Source: Bryum argenteum
Taxonomy: Eukaryota > Streptophyta > Bryopsida > Bryales > Bryaceae
Reading direction: 5' to 3'
Assembly: GCA_037043015.1 (NCBI GenBank)
Contig: CM073330.1
Coordinates: forward strand, 12,418,512 to 12,482,511
DNA length: 64,000 nt
The position numbers and the translations under genes are program-made. This document shows, piece by piece, positions 24,642 through 35,053 of this stretch (position 1 is its first letter; each line of letters begins with the position of its first letter). The notes under the pieces were generated by a model. The model saw nothing but the letters and a program-made list of their open reading frames with translations, was not told the origin of the DNA and searched no databases.

Positions 24642-25403
24642 ATGCAGTGCCAGTCGAAAAGGAGGTTTCATGAGCAGGCATGTGCGCGGGACGAGTTTTG
24701 GGACGTCATATCCACCCTGACCCAGGACCTGACGAAAGCGCGAAACCAGCTGGCCCGCCTCATGAAGCTGGCGAAGCCAGGCGGAGGTGTTCGTCTCTTC
24801 GGAGACGTATGCGCCAGGCGGCCACTCGAGCCCGTTCGCAACTGTAACTCGCAAAATCAACCTCCGAATTGCCATCGTCGTCCTGCAGGGACGTTTGGGT
24901 GCAACAACAACAAGGAGTATCCGCATCACAAGAGCCCGTCCAGGGCCCCGCCTCGGCCCGTGACTGTCTGTGGAGCGAACTCACGACACTCTCCACATGG
25001 AGTTTCGTGTGGGAGGTCCCCAATGCGACCCTCCTGGTCCTTTGAGCAACCTCAGGACAGAGTTCATTACGCGTGTGACTCACAAAAGGAGTACTCACGG
25101 GCGCCCGAGGCGCCTTATTCCTGTGACAGGGAAGACACTTACAGGAGCAGACCGAGGGAGTCAAATCAGAGTTGTGTGCAGATTTGTTTTAATTCAGATC
25201 CGGCGCCTGCTCCTCCTCCTCGTCCCCGTTGTGAACGCAAACCCACCCCTGTTAGAGGCGGTTGCGGCCCTGCTCGCTTGCAAGGAGGTGGGAGATCCGG
25301 TCGTGACTGCCTTGCTACCCAATTTGCCTCTCTCCTTGAGGACGTCACTTGCCAACTGCGTGAGCGCCGCCTTGCCGCTGCTGCAGAAAGTGCTAACATG
25401 TGA
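24642..25403 (+). CDS. hypothetical Cys/Pro/Arg-rich protein, left-arm copy, 253 aa
   Basis: Uninterrupted frame. Residues 15-45 are a predicted helix (DEFWDVISTLTQDLTKARNQ), then a long Pro/Arg/Cys-rich low-complexity part, and a short helical end (FASLLEDVTCQLRERRLAAAAE). I do not recognise a family. The mirror copy differs at the extreme C-terminus through a 1-bp A-run difference. It converges on the LTP-like gene in the same arm. GC-rich DNA leaves other frames open here, so protein coding is probable but not certain. A chance frame is the main alternative. Confidence 0.4.
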   Translation: MQCQSKRRFHEQACARDEFWDVISTLTQDLTKARNQLARLMKLAKPGGGVRLFGDVCARRPLEPVRNCNSQNQPPNCHRRPAGTFGCNNNKEYPHHKSPSRAPPRPVTVCGANSRHSPHGVSCGRSPMRPSWSFEQPQDRVHYACDSQKEYSRAPEAPYSCDREDTYRSRPRESNQSCVQICFNSDPAPAPPPRPRCERKPTPVRGGCGPARLQGGGRSGRDCLATQFASLLEDVTCQLRERRLAAAAESANM

Positions 25404-26044
25404 GCTCATGAGAAAAGTGCTAACATGTGAACTCGAAGGAAACTGGAAGGTCAGTGCAAATCTAGAAGTACATCCAAATGCTTTTCCCTTGCAATTCGTG
25501 AGAAGGGCACCACATTCCACATCATTTAGCGCTAACAAGTTTTGTGGCGTTGAACTTCGGCGTCTTGTTGAGATGAGATGAATAGGCAGTCTGCTGAAGA
25601 GACTTAAGAAGTTTTCATCAGATCTGCTTACAGTGTTGCTTAGCTTTATCAAAGTAACCCTTCTAGTCTGATTGTTTTTGCTCTGTCTACACGTTCGCAA
25701 AAATAAAAATGTGTCATGGCGACTGTGCAGTGCCTCAGCAACCGAGTTACGGAAGGAAATCTTAAGTCACAACGGTGAAGCCAGCTTCTTCAGTGAAATT
25801 CCAGACAGACAAAATTCCAATACGTTTACACATGAAGCACCATGATACACTGGTCATGGAATCCAAGGTTATACTGAACTCAAGCAAGGGCTTAGCGATG
25901 CAAATACAACATCCAGACTGCGGCAGATCGAGAAATTTAATTAGCCTTCTACTTCCAGATGCTAGACTACTATCCCAGCACTAAAAGTCGTGGTAACCGG
26001 ATCAGTACTGTCGTCGGCAACCTTGGAGCTTCAGCAATTTGAAT

Positions 26045-26526
26045 TCAGCTGCCAGGGACGCGGATTCCTGCAATGCACACCAACCGAACGCTGATGAGCT
26101 CTACGATCTCTAACTTGGAGCTGACAAACATTCAAGCTTCCAGTGCAAGTCGGTTCATAAATCGTACGTAAACGACACCAACTACTTCGACTGTATATGT
26201 TAATGGGTACCTTGGCAGACGAAGCCTTTGGGGACGGCAATGCGGCACTTCTGCGGGATGCCCAACGCGATGCGAGGCACCACGCCCTGCGACCTCGCCA
26301 ACGAACTGCTGAGCAGAGAGCACAAGCACTTGGCTCCCGCGCTGCCCTGCCCCATCTTGGCCACATTCGTGCAACACTGCTTGGACGGCATCACGGCCGC
26401 GTTCTTGCTGGCCGCCATGCACGGCACCAACTGGATGATATCGCAGCCTGCTGCCTCGGCCGTGGACGTCAAGTCCGACGCCACCAGCATCACCACGCAC
26501 AACACCACGGCTACCTGGAGCTTCAT
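26045..26526 (-). CDS. non-specific lipid-transfer-like protein, left-arm copy
   Basis: Secreted eight-cysteine protein of the plant LTP/2S-albumin superfamily, likely binding hydrophobic ligands outside the cell. Exons 26211-26526 and 26045-26067 (phase 1) give 112 aa. The second exon supplies only IRVPGS after the final Cys, a common layout in bryophyte LTPs. A signal peptide covers residues 1-26 (MKLQVAVVLCVVMLVASDLT start). The cysteine pattern is C-x7-C-x14-CC-x14-CxC-x24-C-x9-C. The start was set at the ATG before KLQ; an upstream in-frame non-ATG extension is not used. Identical to the right-arm copy. Confidence 0.85.
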
Positions 26527-26858
26527 GATGCACTGCAACTCAAACTAGATAGTCTACTGCAGTTGTGACTGAGGAAGTTAGAGAGAGACGAGATTACTAT
26601 TGGCGAAGATTGATGTGAACATATAAGCAAGGTATGTTGAGATTCATCAATTCAGTAAGCTGGGGTTATTGAAAAGGTGTACCTAATCTTCGTTGACTAT
26701 AGACAAGTTCATCAAAGCTGTTGTTGGGAGGTAGCTAATGTGCCGGCATCTTGTGAATAGTAGGCGCTTGGAAATGCTAAGTTAAGCTGTTTGACTGAGA
26801 AATGGTGGTTTGGGTGGGTGTCGAGTTTTAAGCTTTAGCATTTTCTTGGTTGAGTGAA

Positions 26859-28399
26859 CGCATGCATTGTGCCTTGGAAACATAAATCATTCAGTTTAAT
26901 CATTGTCAGGCCAGTGTGTAATGTATTCAAACTATAGAACGCTCATTAGTGTGGTATAGATATGAAATCGCCAACTGAATTGGTAGTTCATATGAAATTC
27001 CAAATCGTAGGGATTGATGGTATTCTGCCATGTATTAAATTTGATGCAAGGTAGGAAATATCTGAAGGTTGTGATTGTTCCAATTTAACTACATTTCCTT
27101 TGAAACTTGTTCTATCCTCTACAAAGAAGAATTACGATTTTGTAAAATTCGAGGCTGTTGTTTTAGTTTCTTGTCGAGAATGTAGGGTATTCATGCACTG
27201 CCAACTTCTCAATGAGAAATGGATTAACAAGCATCACTGAAGTCCTTCGAGTGTGGTCCATCTTCAGGACAATGCAATAGCACTTATTTATTGCATCACG
27301 ATACCGCATCCGGAAATGGTTTGTCATTTGTGGAAATGAAATTACCACAATGTGAGAAGATTAAATGATGAAATGTTGATGCTTTCATGTAGTAGTTTGA
27401 TGAGAGGGTAACTCATGATCATGTGTGAACTTAAGTTCAGCCCATCACTCAAATATGTGCTCAAATTACTTAGGATGCAAAGGAGAATAATGATGTGATC
27501 AATCCAAAATGAGCAAATTCACTAAATTGAGACTATTTCATATACCTTTCGATTTGAAAGTCGTTTAATGAGATAAACAATTCTCTAGTTTCAATTGAGG
27601 TTCATTTGGATATTTGTTTGTAGAACAACATAATTTATATAGGACGTTCTCATATCACACTCATTCATATTGAACACCATATATGCACACATTAGTTTTC
27701 ACAATCATTTTATTTCAAAATAAGAAGGTTCCCATTGCATGATTACTTAGGACTAATGGACGTCATTTGACTTATTGTACAAGACTAGAACCAATATGAT
27801 TTGATTGTGAACCACCGATACGCCAAGCATATAAATCTCTTCTCACAAAGGCATGTCACTCCTTGGCTAAGTTTGACATAGAGCCTTTGATGTTCCTCAT
27901 TATTCCATGAACGCTTGGATGAATAGCAATATAACATATCACTTCAGCATGTCAATCAAAAAAGTGCTCAAGAGGAGAGTATTTGCATTACCAAATTACC
28001 CATCGCCTCATCACCTGTACCATGGAGAAGCTTGTACATCATGGTTTCTAAATTTGCTAGTTTCTGCTGTAACAAGAGTATTTGATACCCACTAACTGCT
28101 TGAATTGCATCTCTAAGCGTCTTACCTCAATTCCGTCAAAATGGCGTTATTCTACTAAAATGGAGCGGTTTGGGGTGCTTAAGATGAAAAAAATAACATT
28201 GCTCCATGTTGGTTATTGACATCAAAATGCAAATATTCCTGCAATTCAAAACAACAATGTTTTTGAACGGCCGATTAGAAATATTTGCTTTCTGACAAAA
28301 TATTCCTAGCCAGTTGGTCAAATTTTTTTGAACCACAGTTCAAAAACATTGCCCTTTGACTGCATTTAAATGAGCAAGCGTTTTGAAAAGTGACAAAGA
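26859..28399. other. spacer of the inverted repeat
   Basis: 1541 bp of AT-rich DNA with no recognised gene, RNA or element ends. Confidence 0.6.
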
Positions 28400-28731
28400 T
28401 TCACTCAACCAAGAAAATGCTAAAGCTTAAAACTCGACACCCACCCAAACCACCATTTCTCAGTCAAACAGCTTAACTTAGCATTTCCAAGCGCCTACTA
28501 TTCACAAGATGCCGGCACATTAGCTACCTCCCAACAACAGCTTTGATGAACTTGTCTATAGTCAACGAAGATTAGGTACACCTTTTCAATAACCCCAGCT
28601 TACTGAATTGATGAATCTCAACATACCTTGCTTATATGTTCACATCAATCTTCGCCAATAGTAATCTCGTCTCTCTCTAACTTCCTCAGTCACAACTGCA
28701 GTAGACTATCTAGTTTGAGTTGCAGTGCATC

Positions 28732-29213
28732 ATGAAGCTCCAGGTAGCCGTGGTGTTGTGCGTGGTGATGCTGGTGGCGTCGGACTTGACGTCCACGGCC
28801 GAGGCAGCAGGCTGCGATATCATCCAGTTGGTGCCGTGCATGGCGGCCAGCAAGAACGCGGCCGTGATGCCGTCCAAGCAGTGTTGCACGAATGTGGCCA
28901 AGATGGGGCAGGGCAGCGCGGGAGCCAAGTGCTTGTGCTCTCTGCTCAGCAGTTCGTTGGCGAGGTCGCAGGGCGTGGTGCCTCGCATCGCGTTGGGCAT
29001 CCCGCAGAAGTGCCGCATTGCCGTCCCCAAAGGCTTCGTCTGCCAAGGTACCCATTAACATATACAGTCGAAGTAGTTGGTGTCGTTTACGTACGATTTA
29101 TGAACCGACTTGCACTGGAAGCTTGAATGTTTGTCAGCTCCAAGTTAGAGATCGTAGAGCTCATCAGCGTTCGGTTGGTGTGCATTGCAGGAATCCGCGT
29201 CCCTGGCAGCTGA
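28732..29213 (+). CDS. non-specific lipid-transfer-like protein, right-arm copy
   Basis: Exons 28732-29047 and 29191-29213, 112 aa, with the same signal peptide, eight-cysteine pattern and IRVPGS end as the left-arm gene. I saw no base difference in the coding exons between the two. With both copies transcribed outward from the spacer, dosage may simply be doubled. Confidence 0.85.
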
Positions 29214-29863
29214 ATTCAAATTGCTGAAGCTCCAAGGTTGCCGACGACAGTACTGATCCGGTTACCACGACTTTTAGTGCTGGGATAGTATAGTCTAGCA
29301 TCTGGAAGTAGAAGGCTAATTAAATTTCTCGATCTGCCGCAGTCTGGATGTTGTATTTGCATCGCTAAGCCCTTGCTTGAGTTCAGTATAACCTTGGATT
29401 CCATGACCAGTGTATCATGGTGCTTCATGTGTAAACGTATTGGAATTTTGTCTGTCTGGAATTTCACTGAAGAAGCTGGCTTCACCGTTGTGACTTAAGA
29501 TTTCCTTCCGTAACTCGGTTGCTGAGGCACTGCACAGTCGCCATGACACATTTTTATTTTTGCGAACGTGTAGACAGAGCAAAAACAATCAGACTAGAAG
29601 GGTTACTTTGATAAAGCTAAGCAACACTGTAAGCAGATCTGATGAAAACTTCTTAAGTCTCTTCAGCAGACTGCCTATTCATCTCATCTCAACAAGACGC
29701 CGAAGTTCAACGCCACAAAACTTGTTAGCGCTAAATGATGTGGAATGTGGTGCCCTTCTCACGAATTGCAAGGGAAAAGCATTTGGATGTACTTCTAGAT
29801 TTGCACTGACCTTCCAGTTTCCTTCGAGTTCACATGTTAGCACTTTTCTCATGAGCTCACATG

Positions 29864-30619
29864 TTAGCACTTTTCTGCAGCAGCGGCAAGGCGGCGCTCA
29901 CGCAGTTGGCAAGTGACGTCCTCAAGGAGAGAGGCAAATTGAGTAGCAAGGCAGTCACGACCGGATCTCCCACCTCCTTGCAAGCGAGCAGGGCCGCAAC
30001 CGCCTCTAACAGGGGTGGGTTTGCGTTCACAACGGGGACGAGGAGGAGGAGCAGGCGCCGGATCTGAATTAAAACAAATCTGCACACAACTCTGATTTGA
30101 CTCCCTCGGTCTGCTCCTGTAAGTGTCTTCCCTGTCACAGGAATAAGGCGCCTCGGGCGCCCGTGAGTACTCCTTTTGTGAGTCACACGCGTAATGAACT
30201 CTGTCCTGAGGTTGCTCAAAGGACCAGGAGGGTCGCATTGGGGACCTCCCACACGAAACTCCATGTGGAGAGTGTCGTGAGTTCGCTCCACAGACAGTCA
30301 CGGGCCGAGGCGGGGCCCTGGACGGGCTCTTGTGATGCGGATACTCCTTGTTGTTGTTGCACCCAAACGTCCCTGCAGGACGACGATGGCAATTCGGAGG
30401 TTGATTTTGCGAGTTACAGTTGCGAACGGGCTCGAGTGGCCGCCTGGCGCATACGTCTCCGAAGAGACGAACACCTCCGCCTGGCTTCGCCAGCTTCATG
30501 AGGCGGGCCAGCTGGTTTCGCGCTTTCGTCAGGTCCTGGGTCAGGGTGGATATGACGTCCCAAAACTCGTCCCGCGCACATGCCTGCTCATGAAACCTCC
30601 TTTTCGACTGGCACTGCAT
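29864..30619 (-). CDS. hypothetical Cys/Pro/Arg-rich protein, right-arm copy, 251 aa
   Basis: Mirror copy of the frame at 24642-25403. One extra A in an A run changes the last residues (AEKC rather than AESANM), so the frame ends two residues earlier. The rest of the product matches. As with its partner, the function is unknown and coding status is only probable. Confidence 0.4.
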   Translation of the reverse strand: MQCQSKRRFHEQACARDEFWDVISTLTQDLTKARNQLARLMKLAKPGGGVRLFGDVCARRPLEPVRNCNSQNQPPNCHRRPAGTFGCNNNKEYPHHKSPSRAPPRPVTVCGANSRHSPHGVSCGRSPMRPSWSFEQPQDRVHYACDSQKEYSRAPEAPYSCDREDTYRSRPRESNQSCVQICFNSDPAPAPPPRPRCERKPTPVRGGCGPARLQGGGRSGRDCLATQFASLLEDVTCQLRERRLAAAAEKC

Positions 30620-30850
30620 TCACGCGGCTTCTGAGATCCTCTCTGTAAACAATCACTTGAGGAACATCACAAGGAACTGATGCCACTAAGTGCTGCACCC
30701 TTTTTGCGGTTCATAGGTGCCATTCCTCTGTACTCTCACACGAATCGCATGCGGACGTCCGGCTACTCTGCCATTACTGAATAAAATACTTGAACGGCTG
30801 AGAGATTTCGCTGGTGACGAGACTCGGCTACCACCTTCCAAATCTCAGTA

Positions 30851-33119
30851 TCGGCAGGATGGACCGAGATGGTTGGTGCTTGTCTTTGGCCGGAGTTGAG
30901 GGCCGCTAGGGCCCTGACTCCCATGAGTAGAGTGATTTCCCCACTATGTTTTCCAAGTCCAGCCTCTCTATCTTGGTGCTATCTTCATCTCCAAGCTAAA
31001 AGCTGATTGGGGACTCATGGGCTTTCATGTAGCCATCCTTGCAAGCTCCGTTCTACAATGTCACATTGGAATGTTAAAGTGGATCCACGGTACAGATTGT
31101 ATAAATCCAAGGGAGTACAAAAGATTTCGAGTAGCTCTCGTAGGTATTCCAAATCACTAGGCCAAGAACGGGCCGGTACTAAATAACACTAGTTTTACCT
31201 TGGGCTTCATCATCCTTTGTAATCCACAAAACAATTGTTTTTGATCCTTTATATCATAACACGAAACAATGTTGCAGATCACATACGTCCATCATGGAAG
31301 CCAAGAGTCCATGACATAGAATTTTGTTGCAGGTTCGATCTCAAAATGCTTAAATGCCCACCTAGAAAATATCGAGTAAGCGTTCGTAGCAACTACCAAG
31401 GAGGATGGAGGAGGGGTAATGAGCCCCCTAATTTTTTGATGTATAGACATTAAATGCCAAGAAGTGGGCTTCCAAGGGTAATTTGGGGTTGCAGACCTCA
31501 AATTTGAATTCAAAATTATCAGAAATGGCCTTGGGAGGTCCCCACGGATTCTAGGGTGCCTCCTTGGTAGCTGCCACGAACTATTGCCCGAAAATATCCA
31601 AACATTGACCTTGACGTTTCCATGCACAATACGGAGGGGTTGTTTTTGATTATCATGTCCCGCTTGAAAAATATTGAGGACTGGTGAGCATTCTCCATGT
31701 GATCACTTGCAACCGTGACATGAAAATGGCTTGTTTTGTTAGCCATGGTTGTAAGTCAAGCCATCTATTAACAATATGCAATAGAAGAAATAACAATAGG
31801 ATTAATTTTCCTCAAAAATACCCCTCCGCGTTTAAGAAGGCAAAAGATTACTAAGACAAAGACTTGTAAGTAACCCTATTAGCAATAGGGTTGGAATGGA
31901 GATTGTTGAGGATAGGGACTAAACTAAATCCACAATAATAAGAGTAAGACAACACAAGAGAACTGTTACTATTACTATGGTAAATGCAAAACAACATTCA
32001 CAAGTACAACAATAAGACAACACAACACAATAGTCGTAATTACCGTGGGTGACCGTAAAACTGCATTTACAAGTAAAAGAGTAAAACAACACAAGGCACT
32101 GGTTGCAATGACATCATGTAGAGTTATTGGATGGTGATGGATCTAGGCATGTCATGAGTAAGAGGATTAGGTTGAAAACCACATTGATATCATTGAAAAT
32201 CTCTTTATTTTGTTAAGACATTCATTACTTTGCATCATAAGTTGTTTACTTTGATTGTGATGAGTTCTTGGTTTGGAACTTGATTTGGAGAAATTAGGAA
32301 GATCTTAATATACAGGTTCAAGTTTAACCCTGCAGAATTCTAAACCTTTCAAGCTTTTGAAGGTATTGTTTACCTTTCTATGGACTGTACAGTAATGTAT
32401 ATTGTACATAACATAGCTATATCATACAGAAATCATCAATATACCCTAGTTTGCACATTCATGCTTTTTTCTGAATCAAAAGCTTCGTTATTGTTGTATA
32501 TCTCACGCTATACATTTATTTTGACCAGGCTGGAAAGCATCAATCTGGGTAAAGGCTCTTGGGGATGCTTTGCGAACTGCTCACATGTGTCCTTCCTGAG
32601 ATGATCCAGAAATTAAGCAGGAAAAACTCTACTTAGTACTCACCCTCCACAATCCTAGAAAACTTGTGTGCTCATTTTATGATGTCAAACCACCGCAGAA
32701 AGAAGAGCTCATGTGAAAGAGGTACTAAGGAATGATCTCACTATTCAAATTTTCAAAACAGATATTTTTTTGACATGCCTGTTAAATTCATGGTTGTGTT
32801 CTTGAAAATACTTCGTGAAGATATCCTCGTATTGGTTGAGGGACGTTTTGAAGGAAAAAAAAAATGGGAGTTTCTAGGCCTGAAGACTGTTGAGGTCAAA
32901 AAGTGTCTACCATATTCCAGTGCACAACTTGCTTGCCAGGACTTACAATAGTCGGTCGGCTACGGCAAAATGTCATCATGCTTCCATAATTAAACGGTAC
33001 TCTTGCACTGTACCTTCAGTCCCGAGTCCCGACTACAGTACACAAGTTGCTTGCTTCCGGGTGCTGGTCAAGCTTCTAGTTTGTGGCTGCCAGTCTGGGG
33101 TAAGCGTTCGGTTTAGGGT
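30851..33119. other. intergenic, repeat-bearing
   Basis: 30,853-30,930 (GGATGGACCGAGATGG, then GGTGCTTGTCTTTGG and GAGTTGAGGGC) is a diverged copy of 36,910-36,975. At about 31,940-32,115 a roughly 69-bp unit with core AAGACAACACAA repeats 2.5 times. No gene recognised. Confidence 0.5.
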
Positions 33120-33575
33120 GCAAAGTTGCAGAGAGGGTCGCGGCGGCGGTGCTTATCGAGTTTCGACTTCGATCATTCTGGACAGTGTTGGCAGAAGTGC
33201 TTGCGTGTTGTCAAGGGCGCTAAGTGCGGAGCGGTGAACTCTTACGTTGTACCAGTGCTCACAGCCGCAACAAACTCACGGGTGAAAGCGTGGAGCATCC
33301 GATCTGCTTGGGTTAGCGTACAAACAGTGACAGGTATTGCTTTCGCTTTTGCAAAGTTGCAGAGAGGGTCGCGGCGGCGGCGCTTATCGAGTTCGACTTC
33401 ATGCTGGACAGTGTTGGCAGAAGTGCTTGCGTGTTGTCAAGAGCTCTAAGTGCGGAGCCGTGGACTCTTGCGTCGTACTAGTGCTCACAGCCACAACAAA
33501 CACACGGGTGAAAGCGTGGTGCATCCGATCTGCTTGGGTTACTGTACAAACAGAGACAGGTATTACCTTTGCTTT
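33120..33575 (+). repeat. 231-bp tandem duplication upstream of kinase
   Basis: GCAAAGTTGCAGAGAGGGTC begins at 33120 and again at 33351. The two units align along their whole length, including CGTGTTGTCAAG and ATCCGATCTGCTTGGGTTA, with roughly 10% mismatches. It ends just before the kinase reading frame and probably covers its promoter or 5' leader. Confidence 0.85.
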
Positions 33576-33691
33576 TGATTCAGCACAAGTCGATTCTGTT
33601 TCTGGCTCGAATGGTTACCCGCACGTACTTGATTGGATTCTACGATGAGCTCACAACGAACGTGCTCTGTAATGTTGGTGAAGCAGGAAGC

Positions 33692-35053
33692 ATGGAAGGT
33701 GCGGAGGCAAGCAGTGGCGACAACAACAGGAGAGTGGTGGAGGCTAGAAGGGCACGCGTGGAGTGGCTGCTCAAGTTACAGAGGGAGAGTACGAGTGAGG
33801 AAGAGTTTGATACGGCCAGGTCGCAACCCATTTGGACCGAGTTGGATGTCACGCCGTTCAAAACAGTGGCCACGGAGCGGGACTCTACAGCATCGTCATC
33901 CTCATGCGCTTCATATAGCCTACCATCCGCCGACTTGGAATGCATGCGCCACGAGAACCGACTTCACTTCCAGCACCTCCTCGACCTCCAATCCGCGGGT
34001 TCCCAATCTCGCTTGAGTATCTACGGGGATGAGGACCCTAATTGGTTGGGTTCAAGCTTGTTTTTTATTGATTGTGGGGGTAGGTTGGAAGTAGGCAAGA
34101 AGATTGGCGGAGGAGGACAAGCTGATATACATAGAGCAATCTATGAGGGAGAAGAACATGGTGAGTACGTGTTGAAAGTGTTCAAGAATGACTATTCCCT
34201 TAAAGACCTTGAGCGCTTATGGATGAATATAGGACTTTTTCAAATGGAATACGAAAATGCAAAGAAATCTGTTTCATCAAACATTTGTTTCATCAAGCAT
34301 GGTACGTTATTAAAAGATGGGAGGTTCGCTTTTGTCATGAGGTTAGAGTGGGGTGATCTACGCAAGGCTATTGACCTTAGAATCATCAAGGATAAAGATC
34401 ATGGAAGTCCTCCATTTTCTCATATGACAAGCTACGAAATCATGCGTAGTATTGCAGCGGGTATGGAGACATTACATGAAGGCAATATTCTCCATAGGGA
34501 TTTGAAAGCAGCAAATTGTCTTTTAAAGTATGGGCCACCGTATTGGATTACAAGGCCACGATGTTTGGTGGCAGATTTTCAAGGTCCTGAGGGAGTGATA
34601 GGTACTGGATTTTGGAGGGCACCAGAGGTTCTTTTGGCTATCAAGATGAACCAACATTCTAAGCAAGAAGTGTGGACGAAGAAGGTTGATGTTTATGGTT
34701 ATGCCATGACATGTTATGAGGTTCTTACGGGTTGTACACCTTTTGAAGGTTGTGCTATATACAATTATGATGGTGTTCTTGGTGGTGAGAGGCCTCCATT
34801 ACCAGATTATGTGGATCCAAGACTTGGAGAGTTGGTGAAAAGGTGTTGGCACTGTGAGCCGTCAATGAGACCTACTTTCAAAGAAATCACACAAATATTG
34901 AAGGAATTGTATTTCGTCGGTTGCGAAGGTAGGTATTTATTCGGCTTAGGCTCTCCTAATGATACCCGTTATTATATTAAACATGTCGACTTAATGAGAA
35001 ACCATTTGGCATTTACCCTTGACCCTTTGAAAGACCTAGATCATAACTCTTAG
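33692..35053 (+). CDS. TKL-like protein kinase, intronless, 453 aa
   Basis: Probable cytosolic serine/threonine kinase. The N-terminal 120 residues are Arg/Glu/Ser-rich. The kinase domain follows with a glycine loop (KIGGGGQADI), ATP-binding Lys in YVLKVF, catalytic loop HRDLKAANCLL, a DFQ in place of DFG that keeps the metal-binding Asp, a very short activation segment (about a dozen residues before APE in GTGFWRAPE), and the TKL-type RCWHCEPSMRPTF near the end. Short loops and a non-Gly third residue may be normal for this bryophyte group, so loss of activity should not be assumed. The ATG at 33692 opens MEGAEASS and is preferred; an in-frame extension to 33569 runs into the duplicated leader. 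The lack of introns suggests origin by retroposition. Confidence 0.85.
   Translation: MEGAEASSGDNNRRVVEARRARVEWLLKLQRESTSEEEFDTARSQPIWTELDVTPFKTVATERDSTASSSSCASYSLPSADLECMRHENRLHFQHLLDLQSAGSQSRLSIYGDEDPNWLGSSLFFIDCGGRLEVGKKIGGGGQADIHRAIYEGEEHGEYVLKVFKNDYSLKDLERLWMNIGLFQMEYENAKKSVSSNICFIKHGTLLKDGRFAFVMRLEWGDLRKAIDLRIIKDKDHGSPPFSHMTSYEIMRSIAAGMETLHEGNILHRDLKAANCLLKYGPPYWITRPRCLVADFQGPEGVIGTGFWRAPEVLLAIKMNQHSKQEVWTKKVDVYGYAMTCYEVLTGCTPFEGCAIYNYDGVLGGERPPLPDYVDPRLGELVKRCWHCEPSMRPTFKEITQILKELYFVGCEGRYLFGLGSPNDTRYYIKHVDLMRNHLAFTLDPLKDLDHNS

Larger units (their letters stand above)
24411..26858 (+). repeat. left arm of 2.45-kb inverted repeat
   Basis: This arm pairs with 28400-30850 in reverse complement. 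Reading both arms side by side I found only a handful of differences: single substitutions near 24421, 24558, 24612, 24621 and 25319, a 1-bp A-run indel near 25389 and a 2-bp TA indel near 25971. That is well above 99% identity over coding and non-coding DNA alike. The outer edge is sharp at TACTGAGATT and the inner edge at GGTTGAGTGAA. Confidence 0.95.
28400..30850 (-). repeat. right arm of 2.45-kb inverted repeat
   Basis: Reverse complement of 24411-26858, about 3 bases longer because of the two small indels. Its outer edge (30850/30851) abuts a repeat also found at 36.9 kb. Confidence 0.95.

Noticed and set aside
26228-26568. Plus-strand frames opposite the LTP genes (and mirror frames in the other copies)
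   Set aside because: They are antisense shadows of GC-rich LTP exons; the minus frame has signal peptide, eight cysteines and a matching second exon.
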